The notes beneath the pieces are model-generated. The model saw only the letters and a program-made list of their open reading frames with translations. It was not told where the DNA came from and did not search any database. Positions 8,257 to 19,247 of a stretch of DNA of 64,000 nucleotides are shown in pieces. The position numbers and the translations under genes are program-made. This DNA comes from an uncultured Bacteroidales bacterium (GTDB lineage Bacteria; Bacteroidota; Bacteroidia; Bacteroidales; Bacteroidaceae). The DNA lies in NCBI GenBank assembly GCA_902801425.1, contig CADCIQ010000030.1:1-64000 (forward strand), given 5' to 3'. Positions within the stretch are counted from its first letter, which is position 1; each line of letters begins with the position of its first letter.

Positions 8257-9375
8257 TATGATTTCCTTATAAATCTTCTCATACTGCTTTGCCACCTTCA
8301 CACATTCGTGGTTGCGCCTTACATACTCGCGACTCTTCTCCTTTAGTGTCTGAAGTTCATCCTTTGGCATAAGGATTAGTTTCTCAAGTTCTGAATAAAC
8401 GCTTTCGTATGAAGGAGTTACGTTAATAATGGCACGACAGTCATGCTCGCCCATCATCTCATAGTTCACAGCCTCACCACCACTAATGCACACAATACCC
8501 TTTGACAAAGCCAAGAGGGCATTCATTCCCGGACCGTATGAATATACTTGATCGAGCATCACATCAGAGTTATCCATCATGTGCTGATACTCTGCAAATG
8601 GAATGTTTGATGCAAGTTTTAGTTCCATCTTGTCAGGATATTTCGCAAGAAGGTCTTTTGCCACCTTCATCATAATATCAGTACCCTTATATGCTCCAAA
8701 CTCCTTCTTATATCCAAGGAACACGCGAAGTTTGTCGGATGCTGGAGGGCATACCGGCTCAGGCATCTTTATCGGAAGAGGAATGAAATGGTTCTTCTCA
8801 CGAATAGGAATACCATTCTTGTCCTTGTCGGTTACAAGGTCGTAGGGAGCCCAGTATTCGTATATTACCGATACAACGGCATCACACCAGTATGCTACCT
8901 CTTTTGATAGCTTTTCCTTTGCAGTTCCCACACATTCATTATATGCACGCTCGCCAAACTCGGTTGAGCGAGGCTTATCCCCAAGATTATAATCAGAATA
9001 TACAAGGGGCTTGAAATGCTTATGGTTATAGCAATAATAATAGTCATCACCCATAGCACATAGCACAATACCCTTGTTGTGCTTTCTCAGGAAGTTGAAG
9101 ATAGGAATAACCCTCTCTGCCTTAAGGTGCAGGAAGTGGGGGTTTACGAGTTGGATAATGTCATAGCCACATAGCTTAGGCAGAGCCTTCAGCAAACGGA
9201 ACAAATATGAAATACCCCCCCACATGCCAAACGACCTTCCAAGGTCAATATCACGATTATAGTTGCTCCAGCCATGTCCACCATTAGCCGTAGTCACCTC
9301 ATGGCCGAGAGTTCTCAATCCCTCAGCCAGATTGTTGTGAACATTACTGAATTCACCTAATAACAGTATTTTCAT
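8245..9375 (-). CDS. glycosyltransferase (GT-B fold, GT4-like)
   Basis: 376 residues. The N-terminus ILLLGEFSNVHNNLAEGLRTLGHEVTTANG has the GT-B nucleotide-fold start. The second half (LRVFLGYKKEFGAYKGTDIMMKVAKDL, ASNIPFAEYQHMMDNSDVMLDQVYSYGPGMNALLALSKGIVCISGG) carries the GT4-type donor-binding arrangement, including a GP(G)MNALLALSKG segment. It should add a sugar to a lipid-linked glycan at the inner face of the membrane. First gene of the leftward operon with the ATP-grasp and aminotransferase genes; the stop codon lies in an AT-rich inverted repeat. Donor and acceptor unknown. Confidence 0.8.
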   Translation of the reverse strand: MKILLLGEFSNVHNNLAEGLRTLGHEVTTANGGHGWSNYNRDIDLGRSFGMWGGISYLFRLLKALPKLCGYDIIQLVNPHFLHLKAERVIPIFNFLRKHNKGIVLCAMGDDYYYCYNHKHFKPLVYSDYNLGDKPRSTEFGERAYNECVGTAKEKLSKEVAYWCDAVVSVIYEYWAPYDLVTDKDKNGIPIREKNHFIPLPIKMPEPVCPPASDKLRVFLGYKKEFGAYKGTDIMMKVAKDLLAKYPDKMELKLASNIPFAEYQHMMDNSDVMLDQVYSYGPGMNALLALSKGIVCISGGEAVNYEMMGEHDCRAIINVTPSYESVYSELEKLILMPKDELQTLKEKSREYVRRNHECVKVAKQYEKIYKEIINEK

Positions 9376-9489
9376 CTATGTGAGAGAATCATTTATATCG
9401 TCAGAGCAATAATGCTATGCAAAACATTATGAATTTTACCCAAATCACCATATCATAAACTAAATTATTTCTTTTACTACAGTAAAGCA

Positions 9490-9523
9490 AAAGTCCCAGA
9501 TTACCGTGGTAATCTGGGACTTT
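9490..9523 (-). terminator. terminator of the GH5/GH10-CE1 operon
   Basis: A perfect 16-bp inverted repeat (9490-9505 with 9508-9523, 2-nt loop; AAAGTCCCAGATTACC) beginning 25 nt beyond the xylanase stop, with T-rich sequence following on the minus strand. Confidence 0.85.
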
Positions 9524-9547
9524 AAATATATCTCTATAAAATGATTC

Positions 9548-11859
<2,312 letters not shown>

Positions 11860-11861
<2 letters not shown>

Positions 11862-13101
11862 ACTTAATTATCTTCTTTCCATTTAGGATATATATCTGAC
11901 CCTTCTGTGGCTCAAGAACACGCTGTCCGTTGAGGTTGTAGAAGCGATTGTCGTTAACAGGGAACTGGAAATCCGTAATTTGCAATTCGTTGATTCCTGT
12001 TGTCTCTGGTGAATAGTCAGCATTGTTTGTGACATAGAAGTTCTTAATCTTGATCGGAGAACCACCATTGTCCCATAATCCGAGGATATAGATGTGTGAT
12101 GCATCTATCTTCTTACCATTTGCCGTCATATTCTGGAGATTGACAATAACCGTCGTCTTCTTGTTTACACTCTTCTGATACGGAGTGCCCCAGTAGTTAT
12201 TAGCATCAAACAATCTTAATGACCAACCATTTGACGCAGGAGCCTCTGCAAGGTTTAATACAAGATACTTAAATTTTGAGAAATCACGACCACCAGAGAA
12301 CTTGAAGCCTCCAAATCCGTATGTGCCAACCGTGAGAGTGAATGTTCCATCTGAATTTGTGGTTACCGAACCCTTTTCCCAGATCTCCGGATTGAAATAG
12401 TCCTCATCATTTGGATAATACCAAGGAATGCTTGCAATAGAATCCTTGACATGCTGAATAGAATCAAGAATATGCTGCTCCCTCTCTACGCTGTAAGAGG
12501 TGATGTTTTCCGCATATTGCTTGAACCAACGATAGCATGCGCGTGGGCAAGCTTCTGGATCGGTATAGAATGTCTTACCGTCTGGCTTGGTGTCGTTATA
12601 TTTTGCGAGCTTGTCAGCATCAGTAAAGAGCATCCAACTAACGTTTCCTGTCTTATCCATGATGAAACGGAAGTTTGCACCAAAGCCAACACCGCCCTCT
12701 GTGCCAGTCGTTGCCTTACCCCAAGAACTATTATATTTCTTAGGAGCCCAATCCATCTCGGTTACGAGAATTGGAGATTTTGCAGCTACACCTGAGATGC
12801 TATTCGTCCAACCTGCATTGAACTCAACATAGCCTGCTCCTGAAGTTTCTACCTTCTGCTCAACAGAGGCAACCTCAGAGTCTGAGCCATACCAACCTGG
12901 ATAGCAATGAACTGCATAACCGATGTTCTCGCCCTTGATAGGATACTTCTCATAGCCCTGATAGTTCTGCTGCCAGCAAAGACCAGGTACCCACAGAATG
13001 TTATTGCAACCTATGGCACGAATCTCGTCAACAATCTTCTGGAAATACTTGGTGCAGTTCTTCTGAGAACTTTCATTCCAATGAGTATATTGCGTCCCCC
13101 T
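11860..13101 (-). CDS. GH5 enzyme, C-terminal piece after a frameshift (nucleophile half, CBM-like domain)
   Basis: This frame is open from 13101 and continues the GH5 protein of 13073-13780 after a single-base shift. It starts KGTQYTHWNESSQKNCTKYF when read through, then DEIRAIGCNNILWVPG, HCYPGW and the nucleophile region ILVTEMDWAP. A beta-rich module follows (GSVTTNSDGTFTLTVGTYGFGGFKFSGG ... KNFYVTNN), probably a carbohydrate-binding module, then a short linker INELQIT encoded by repeat-like sequence and a tail FYNLNGQRV...GQIYILNGKKIIK typical of secreted Prevotella enzymes. An internal ATG at 12756 cannot produce a working enzyme because the acid/base half is lost. Confidence 0.75.
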
Positions 13102-13780
13102 TCATATTCACAGGCTCATTTGCAAGCTCGAACATAACGTATGGGTTGTTCTTCAGTTTCTCATGGTTGCAAACGTAAGTCCACACCTTGATGAGATACT
13201 GCTGATAGTCATCGCCAATGGCAAGATTCTCAGGACATACGCCCGGTGGACGCATTACCACATAGATGCCATTCTCGATAGCATATTCTGCCATTGGAAT
13301 AAAGACCTGATCAAGATATTTCTTGAAGAGCTCCATATCAAATGCCACGATATTATTCTCTCCATAGTACTTTCCTGGGTTTGCGTTCTCCCATTGTTTC
13401 ACCTTTGTCTCGTTGTTGCTCCAATGTGGATCCATGTGCAAGCGCATCCAGTTCACCATCCAACCAGCGTCAAGCATCTTACTTATCTGCTCCTTGTTCC
13501 ACTTCACACAGGCAGCAGCATCATGAGTCTTGCCCCAGAGTACATTACCATAGGAATCCTTACACCACGCATAACCATTGAAATATGCGCTGTAAGTCTG
13601 ACCAAAGCCGTGAAGGTTTACGATACTGTCATTACCGTTTACATCCTTTGCCATAAGGTAACGACCTTTGACGAAAAGCTCTGGCATTCGCATACCACGC
13701 CAAGCAAATGTTTCGTTAGAAACAATCAAAAGGAGAGCTAAGAGAGAGAGCCTCCATGTTCCGTGTAGAATTTTTGTCAT
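13073..13780 (-). CDS. GH5 (cellulase-family) enzyme, N-terminal piece before a frameshift
   Basis: Signal peptide MTKILHGTWRLSLLALLLIVSNETFA, then a GH5 barrel start: NLHGFGQTYSAYFNGYAWC, WMVNWMRLHMDPHW, YVVMRPPGVCPEN and the acid/base Glu222 in MFELANEPVN. The frame ends 13 residues later at 13073. On the plus strand a run of five C (13096-13100) lies at the break; removing one base joins NEPVNMKGTQYTHWNES to the downstream frame perfectly. The full protein would span 11860-13780, about 640 residues, and probably attacks xylan or another beta-1,4-glycan. It may be a true mutation, slipped-strand variation or a sequencing error. Confidence 0.85.
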   Translation of the reverse strand: MTKILHGTWRLSLLALLLIVSNETFAWRGMRMPELFVKGRYLMAKDVNGNDSIVNLHGFGQTYSAYFNGYAWCKDSYGNVLWGKTHDAAACVKWNKEQISKMLDAGWMVNWMRLHMDPHWSNNETKVKQWENANPGKYYGENNIVAFDMELFKKYLDQVFIPMAEYAIENGIYVVMRPPGVCPENLAIGDDYQQYLIKVWTYVCNHEKLKNNPYVMFELANEPVNMKGDAIYSLE

Positions 13781-13886
13781 ATTTTTGTTTTGGTTTAGTT
13801 TCAGTTGGGTTTAGGTGTTGTAGTTATTTAGAACTTAAATGTTCGCGAAAATGCCATACGGCAACATCCACCAGCCATAGCGAATG

Positions 13887-13894
13887 CAAAATTA
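13887..13894 (-). promoter_or_regulatory. candidate -7 box for the GH5/GH10-CE1 operon
   Basis: On the minus strand TAATTTTG fits TAnnTTTG, 107 nt before the GH5 start codon. No TTTG box at the standard spacing was recognised. Confidence 0.4.
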
Positions 13895-14168
13895 CAAAAA
13901 AATCTCTACACTTCGTATAAATCTATCATTATTTTTTCTGATTAGATAAATTTAAGGGGAGCATGTCTGAAAATAAGGATTTTAGTGTATGCTCAAAGAT
14001 TTTACCAGACAGCAATAGTTTCTGGGTTAAATTTTCTTGTCATCGTTACTAATTTCGTTCCCAAAGCCAATGCGTTTATAGGAAATTTCATCAAACTCAC
14101 GTTGAATTAATGTCATAGCAAGAACCTTCAACCTAAAAACCTTCGTTGTAGCTCCGTTCTTCGTCTCA

Positions 14169-14284
14169 TATAAATACCATTATATTTCCATAATAATACA
14201 ATTAAGATACCATTAAATTACCATAGTTTATGGTATTATTATGGTATTATAATGGTAATATAATGGTATTATAATGGTATTATC
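14169..14284. repeat. ATACCATT/AATGGTAT fold-back repeat, copy 1
   Basis: Several ATACCATT words on the left face multiple TATGGTATTAT and AATGGTAT words on the right, able to form a long AT-rich hairpin. A second copy with the same word order lies at 44229-44332. Confidence 0.85.
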
Positions 14285-14423
14285 ATCGGAGGAAAAGCAG
14301 AAGAAGATGTTTATTTCCACTCTATCATATTGAAAATTATTCTCATAACAATAAAAAAAACGAAAGAAACGATATTTTCCGTTCATTTTGTGTTTTCCAT
14401 ATTCAAATAAACTCTTCCCTCTC

Positions 14424-14482
14424 AGGTCCGTTCCTATGAATGGGAGGTAAATGGAACCTACAACGGACTTACTTGGGAGGTA
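14424..14482. repeat. TCCGTT/GGGAGG fold-back repeat
   Basis: Contains TCCGTTCCT.TGAATGGGAGG and an inverted AACGGACTTAC. Related sequences occur at 28631-28732 and 55625-55725, each time beside a gene end. Confidence 0.65.
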
Positions 14483-14573
14483 CATATAAATGAATTATGA
14501 AATGCGTGTTTCCTTTTTCATCTGATAAATGAAAAAATATTGCTAAAGTTATACGATTATCACTTATTTGCTG

Positions 14574-14581
14574 TAACTTTG
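14574..14581 (+). promoter_or_regulatory. candidate -7 box for the lipoprotein gene
   Basis: TAACTTTG fits TAnnTTTG and lies 24 nt before the ATG at 14606, implying a very short leader. Confidence 0.5.
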
Positions 14582-14605
14582 CCGACAGTTAAAAAAATAG
14601 ACAAT

Positions 14606-15283
14606 ATGAGAGACTTCGTGAAAATCATCTTCGTTTTATGTGCTGTTACTATGACAGTTGCTTGTACCCGACCGAATCGTAATAATAATACGACGGAAGA
14701 TCCGTTATCGGTGAAATACGAGAATGATCTTTTCTCTATAGACTTGCCAAGTGGATGGGAGATTGATGATTCCGGTTGGTTGGGACTCGATTCTATGCAA
14801 AACGAAGTGGAAATACATTCAAGCAATTCACCTGTATGGTTCCACATTGTCAAGACATTCATTCCTATTCAATGGAAAAATGTTTATGAGGCTACGGAAA
14901 TGGCAATAGCCGCAAGGGCTATGAGTGGTGCTAATGTAGAGCTTATTAAAAGGACTGACAGCGTAGAGGTTGGAGGCTATCCTACTTCTATCTTATATTT
15001 TGCCAATGTTGTGGATAAAGACACAATCATTCAGAAACAATATGTGACATATCTTGAAGACTCACATATCGTTATCTATTTTAATGAGAATTTCTATTCA
15101 AATCAATGGGATGAAGCTCAGAAATATGGAGAAAAGATAATAGGTTCAGTTAAACTGAAGAAGGTTGTTAATCCTCTTGAAAAAGATAGCGTGATGAAAG
15201 AAGCCATACAAAAGGCGATGGATGGCAAGAAAATACAGCAGGAATATATAGAAAAGGGCAAGAAAATAGTTAATGGCAAATAG
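14606..15283 (+). CDS. putative lipoprotein of unknown function
   Basis: I prefer the ATG at 14606 over 14540 because the downstream start gives a lipoprotein signal (MRDFVKIIFVLCAVTMTVACT, lipid Cys about residue 20) and lies after a good -7 box. The 225-residue product continues with VKYENDLFSIDLPSGWEIDDS, a pattern seen in PsbP-like or stress-type lipoproteins that begin with a hydrophilic-coat fold, and ends in a Lys-rich helix (KAMDGKKIQQEYIEKGKK). The function is not known. A strong hairpin terminator follows 3 nt after the stop codon. Confidence 0.7.
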   Translation: MRDFVKIIFVLCAVTMTVACTRPNRNNNTTEDPLSVKYENDLFSIDLPSGWEIDDSGWLGLDSMQNEVEIHSSNSPVWFHIVKTFIPIQWKNVYEATEMAIAARAMSGANVELIKRTDSVEVGGYPTSILYFANVVDKDTIIQKQYVTYLEDSHIVIYFNENFYSNQWDEAQKYGEKIIGSVKLKKVVNPLEKDSVMKEAIQKAMDGKKIQQEYIEKGKKIVNGK

Positions 15284-15286
15284 ATA

Positions 15287-15330
15287 AATCCCGCTCTCGG
15301 CAAGCATTATAATGCGCTAAGAGCGGGATT
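15287..15330. terminator. hairpin terminator between convergent genes
   Basis: An 11-bp perfect stem (AATCCCGCTCT at 15287-15297 with 15320-15330, 22-nt loop) sits directly after the lipoprotein stop and before the end of the AraC-type gene. It can serve both strands. Confidence 0.8.
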
Positions 15331-15368
15331 AAATTATATATTATCTGGTTCTGAAAACGCAGATTATA

Positions 15369-15716
15369 TTAAGCCTTTCTCATCTTAAGAGAGTACTCGC
15401 GAGGAGTGCAGCCCATCTTCTCCTTGAAGATACGACGGAATGTGTACTCGCTGCTGAACCCTACGAGGAATGCAATCTCACTTGCACGCTTTGTGCCCTT
15501 CTCAAGAAGTGGCATAGCCTCCTGAAGACGAAGGTCGTTTACGTATGCTGTGAAAGATGTTCCTCTTTCCTTATGAAGATATGCACTGAGATATGTGCGG
15601 TTACTATTCATGTCACGTGCCAGAGTCTCGATATAAACGTCTGGATTAAGATAGAATTTCTCAGCCTCATACTTCTTGAGAAGTGCGGCAAAATTCTTTG
15701 GTTTAGAATTTCTCAT
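15369..15716 (-). CDS. stand-alone AraC-type DNA-binding protein
   Basis: Only 115 residues, consisting almost entirely of the AraC double helix-turn-helix: first HTH about residues 27-50 (VYIETLARDMNSNRTYLSAYLHKE), RGTSFTAYVNDLRLQEAMPLL linker helix, second HTH about 78-102 (ASEIAFLVGFSSEYTFRRIFKEKMG). No sensor domain is present, unlike typical AraC proteins of about 280 residues, so it may act constitutively or through a partner. A palindrome lies 101 nt upstream of its start. It is the only obvious transcription factor in the window; a link to the xylan genes is possible but unproven. Confidence 0.85.
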   Translation of the reverse strand: MRNSKPKNFAALLKKYEAEKFYLNPDVYIETLARDMNSNRTYLSAYLHKERGTSFTAYVNDLRLQEAMPLLEKGTKRASEIAFLVGFSSEYTFRRIFKEKMGCTPREYSLKMRKA

Positions 15717-16150
15717 TTTGATTTTACTAATGTTATTTGTTATCCGTTTGTTAATATTCTATTTTCTTTATGAAAAAAGTAGATTCTTGCCTTGCTCTTA
15801 CGAGTGCTTACAGAGAACCGTTATAAATAACGGTAGGATTTTTGCTCTATTGTATGCTTTTTACGCTTTTACGGCAATGCTCTTCCGTATTATGTAGGAT
15901 ATACAAGCAGACTTTGAGATTTCCCATGAAGCCATCATACGATGTTAATGTCATTTGCAAAAAGCGTTCAATCATAATTTAGTCAAAAATATATGGAGAC
16001 TCTTATCACAGGGGTGAATAAAAATGCAATATTTACCCATAGGAACTCCATTTTCTTTTGCAAAAGTACAAAAAAAAATCGATTTTTGAGCATTTTTTTT
16101 CTGAAAAATGATAAAAATTGTTAAGTTTTTAACAATTTGGGATAAAAAAA
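15717..16150. other. spacer upstream of the AraC-type gene
   Basis: No gene seen in about 430 bp of AT-rich sequence. The only clear structure is an 18-bp palindrome ACCGTTAT-AA-ATAACGGT at 15817-15834, which could be an operator or a leader hairpin for the AraC-type gene transcribed leftward. Confidence 0.5.
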
Positions 16151-16178
16151 TTGCACACACAAGCAATTGTGTGTGCAA
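16151..16178 (-). terminator. terminator of the korAB operon
   Basis: 10-bp perfect stem TTGCACACAC (16151-16160) with GTGTGTGCAA (16169-16178), 27 nt after the korB stop; a T-run follows on the minus strand. Confidence 0.8.
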
Positions 16179-16204
16179 AAACGCTAAATACAGAATGGTT
16201 TTCT

Positions 16205-17209
16205 TTATTTTACTTCCCAAATATCATTGGTTTCAAGAAGCTCTGCGAAGTTGTGATACTTCTTTGCAGCCTTTACTTCCTCGATCTGTGCAGTTACACA
16301 ATCGTCGTAGGTTGGAGCATCAACATCACGGATAACACCGAGTGCTACTGGGAATCCGTCGCCGTTGCCCATGAGAGCAAGTTTGAGCTGAAGGGTATTG
16401 TCCTCACAATGTGCATCGTGAACAAGGATATCCTTCTCTGTGATGCCATTCTCGCCAATCTTTACAACCTTAAGGCCGAAACCTTCCTGAACAAGTCCGA
16501 ACTCACGGTCCTTACCGAAGATCAATGGCTTGCCGTGCTCTACGTAGATAGCGTTCTCTGCACGACCTGCTGAGTTATACACAGCAGCATGTGTTCCGTC
16601 GTTGAAGATAACACAGTTCTGGAGAACCTCAGTTACAGAAGCGCCCTTGTGCGCATTTGCAGCCTTGAGAACTTCAACGGTGTGCTTGCCGTCAGTTGCT
16701 ACGGTACGAGCAAAGAAGTGACCACGAGCGCCGAAACAAAGCTCTGCAGGACGGAATGGATCCTCAACAGTACCGTAAGGAGAAGACTTACTTACAAAGC
16801 CACGTGGAGAGGTTGGAGAGTACTGACCCTTTGTAAGACCGTAGATGCGGTTGTTGAGAAGGATCATGTTGAGGTTGATGTTACGACGGTTAGCGTGGAT
16901 GAAGTGGTTACCACCGATAGCGAGACCGTCACCATCACCTGAAATCTGCCAAATGCTAAGGTCAGGATTTGCAATCTTTGCACCTGTAGCGATAGCTGCT
17001 GCACGACCGTGAATTGTATTCATGCCGTAAGTAGCCATATAGTGAGGCAGACGTGAAGAACATCCGATACCTGATATAACTGCTATGTTCCAAGGGTCAA
17101 CGCCGATTTCTGCCATTGCCTTGTGAAGTGATGCGAGGAAGAAGTGGTCACCGCATCCAGGACACCAACGTGGCTGTCCTTTCTTATAATCGTTAGCTGT
17201 ATATGCCAT
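16205..17209 (-). CDS. korB: 2-oxoacid:ferredoxin oxidoreductase beta subunit (2-oxoglutarate type)
   Basis: 334 residues. It carries the cofactor-binding part of the enzyme that converts 2-oxoglutarate (or another 2-oxoacid) and CoA to an acyl-CoA with reduction of ferredoxin. Visible: WCPGCGDH (about 16-22), a Cys in GIGCSSRLPHY, and the thiamine-diphosphate motif GDGDGLAIGGNHFIHANRRN (about 91-110) followed by NNRIYGLTKGQYSPTS. It follows korA by 23 nt in a two-gene operon and ends in a hairpin terminator. Substrate specificity is inferred from usual Bacteroidales annotation and not from a diagnostic residue. Confidence 0.9.
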   Translation of the reverse strand: MAYTANDYKKGQPRWCPGCGDHFFLASLHKAMAEIGVDPWNIAVISGIGCSSRLPHYMATYGMNTIHGRAAAIATGAKIANPDLSIWQISGDGDGLAIGGNHFIHANRRNINLNMILLNNRIYGLTKGQYSPTSPRGFVSKSSPYGTVEDPFRPAELCFGARGHFFARTVATDGKHTVEVLKAANAHKGASVTEVLQNCVIFNDGTHAAVYNSAGRAENAIYVEHGKPLIFGKDREFGLVQEGFGLKVVKIGENGITEKDILVHDAHCEDNTLQLKLALMGNGDGFPVALGVIRDVDAPTYDDCVTAQIEEVKAAKKYHNFAELLETNDIWEVK

Positions 17210-17232
17210 TTTGTTTTGCTTTTTTTATGGTT

Positions 17233-19077
17233 TTAACCTATGATCTTGTTAAATGCAGCGACGAGCTCATTAACCTTGAATGGCTGTCCCTTAACCTCAT
17301 TATACTGTGCAGGTACGAAGTTATCAACCTTCATACGCAACCAAGCAGCGAGCTGTCCCATGTTCTGCTCAGCAACAACTACCTTTGGATACTTCTTGAG
17401 TACCTCAGCAGTATTCTTTGGCAGTGGGTTGATGAACTTGAAGTGTGCGAGGGCAACCTTCTTGCCAGCAGCACGCATCTCGTCCATAGCAGCATGGAGG
17501 TGTCCGTATGTACCACCAAAACCAACGATGAGGAGCTGTGCATCATCAACATCACCTACAACCTCAAGATCTGGAACCTGAATGTTGTTGATCTTAGCCT
17601 GACGCTTGCGGGTCATGAGGTCGTGGTTCTCTGGGTTTGTAGAGATAGCACCAGTCTTGTCGTCCTTCTCAAGACCACCGAGGATATGCTCGAAGCCCTG
17701 ACGACCAGGAACAGCCCAGTAGCGAGTACCATTCTCAGCACGCATGTAAGGAGTCCACTTACCCTTCAATTCCTCTGGAACGTATGGAGGGTTGATAGCA
17801 TCCATCTTAGCAAGGTCAGGGAGCTTGAATGCACCAGAACCGTTAGCTACGTATGCATCGGTGAGGAGACATACAGGAGTCATGTGCTCAAGGGCAATCT
17901 TTGAAGCCTGGAAAGCTGCATCAAAACAGTCTGTTGGGCTTGTAGCAGCGAGTACTGGCATTGGAGACTCACCATTACGACCGAAGAGAACCTGAAGGAG
18001 GTCAGTCTGCTCAGACTTTGTTGGAAGACCTGTAGCAGGACCACCACGCTGTACATCGAGTACAACGAGAGGAAGCTCCATGATAACAGCGAGGTTCATA
18101 GCCTCTGATTTGAGGCAAATACCAGGACCTGATGTGCTTGTTACAGCGAGAGCACCAGCAAATGCAGCACCAAGAGAAGAAGCACAACCTGCAATCTCAT
18201 CCTCACACTGAACAGTTGTCACGCCAAGTGACTTGTGCTTAGAAAGCTCGTGAAGAACGTCGGTAGCAGGGGTGATAGGGTAAGAACCAAGATAGAGCTT
18301 GAGTCCAGCCTTCTCAGCAGCAGCGATGAAGCCGTAAGCAGTTGCCTTGTTACCTGTGATATCCATATAGCGTCCAGGAGTCTTCTCCTTTGACTCTATA
18401 CGATATACGTTAGTTGCTGAAGAATGTGTGTTGTGACCGTAGTCATAACCTGCCTGAATAACCTTGATATTAGCCTCTGCGATTGCAGGCTTCTTAGCGA
18501 ACTTCTCACGGAGGAAGTTAGCAACGAGGTCGAGGTCACGGCTGAAGAGCCAGCATACAAGACCGAGGGCGAACATGTTACGACACTTGAGCATAGCCTT
18601 GTTGTCCATGCCTGTGTCAGCAAGAGCCTCCTTCACGATAGTTGTGATAGGGCACTGGATAACACGGTCTGGGTCAATACCCATCTCACCGAGATAGTCC
18701 TGAGTCTCGAAAGCAGCCTTCTTGAGGTCGCTCTCACCAAATGAATCAGTATCGATGATAATAGTTGCGTTTGGCTTAGCGTAACGGTACTGAGTCTTGA
18801 GGGCAGCAGCATTCATGGCTACAAGTACGTCACACTCATCACCAGGGGTATATACCTTACTTGCACCAATGTGTACCTGGAAACCTGATACACCAGTAAG
18901 CGAGCCTTGTGGGGCACGGATATCAGCTGGATAGTCTGGGAATGTTGAGATACTGTTACCTACGGTAGCAGATACTGTAGAGAAAATGTTACCTGCAAGC
19001 TGCATTCCGTCACCGGAATCACCTGAGAAGCGGACAACAACCTGGTCCAACTCCTTAACTTCTAATTCTTCTGCCAT
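17233..19077 (-). CDS. korA: 2-oxoacid:acceptor oxidoreductase, fused gamma-alpha subunit
   Basis: 614 residues. The N-terminal gamma domain (about 10-195) starts with VVVRFSGDSGDGMQLAGNIF; the alpha pyrimidine-binding domain follows from about 235 (GLKLYLGSYPITPATDVLHEL, VQCEDEIAGCASSLGAAFAGA, TSTSGPGICLKSEAM, LPLVVLDVQRGGPATGLPTKSEQTDL); the C-terminal domain ends KVVVAEQNMGQLAAWLRMKV. With KorB it forms the anaerobic 2-oxoacid decarboxylating complex of central metabolism. A near-consensus promoter lies 69-100 nt upstream of the start. Confidence 0.9.
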   Translation of the reverse strand: MAEELEVKELDQVVVRFSGDSGDGMQLAGNIFSTVSATVGNSISTFPDYPADIRAPQGSLTGVSGFQVHIGASKVYTPGDECDVLVAMNAAALKTQYRYAKPNATIIIDTDSFGESDLKKAAFETQDYLGEMGIDPDRVIQCPITTIVKEALADTGMDNKAMLKCRNMFALGLVCWLFSRDLDLVANFLREKFAKKPAIAEANIKVIQAGYDYGHNTHSSATNVYRIESKEKTPGRYMDITGNKATAYGFIAAAEKAGLKLYLGSYPITPATDVLHELSKHKSLGVTTVQCEDEIAGCASSLGAAFAGALAVTSTSGPGICLKSEAMNLAVIMELPLVVLDVQRGGPATGLPTKSEQTDLLQVLFGRNGESPMPVLAATSPTDCFDAAFQASKIALEHMTPVCLLTDAYVANGSGAFKLPDLAKMDAINPPYVPEELKGKWTPYMRAENGTRYWAVPGRQGFEHILGGLEKDDKTGAISTNPENHDLMTRKRQAKINNIQVPDLEVVGDVDDAQLLIVGFGGTYGHLHAAMDEMRAAGKKVALAHFKFINPLPKNTAEVLKKYPKVVVAEQNMGQLAAWLRMKVDNFVPAQYNEVKGQPFKVNELVAAFNKIIG

Positions 19078-19145
19078 AAATGCTTTTGTTATATTTATGA
19101 GTTATAAATTTCTACTTTTTACCTGTCGTTTATTACAATCTGTTG

Positions 19146-19177
19146 CAAAAGTACATATTTTTATTGACAAAAACAAA
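19146..19177 (-). promoter_or_regulatory. promoter of korAB
   Basis: On the minus strand TTTG (19177-19174), 20-nt spacer, TACTTTTG (19153-19146), matching the Bacteroidetes sigma-ABfr consensus. It faces the korA start codon at 19077. Confidence 0.75.
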
Positions 19178-19247
19178 TTTTCACTCACCAAACTTTACTT
19201 TTTGTTAGTAAATTGCTATATTCTGCACGAATTCATTATGTTTTTGC

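Larger units (their letters stand above)
13895..14573. other. long repeat-rich spacer between divergent genes
   Basis: No gene seen. It contains a diverged minus-strand copy (about 14060-14107) of the AACGTGAGTTCGACG repeat, the ATACCATT/AATGGTAT fold-back at 14169-14284, and a TCCGTT/GGGAGG fold-back at 14424-14482, in that order. The spacer separates the leftward xylanase operon from a rightward lipoprotein gene. Confidence 0.7.
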
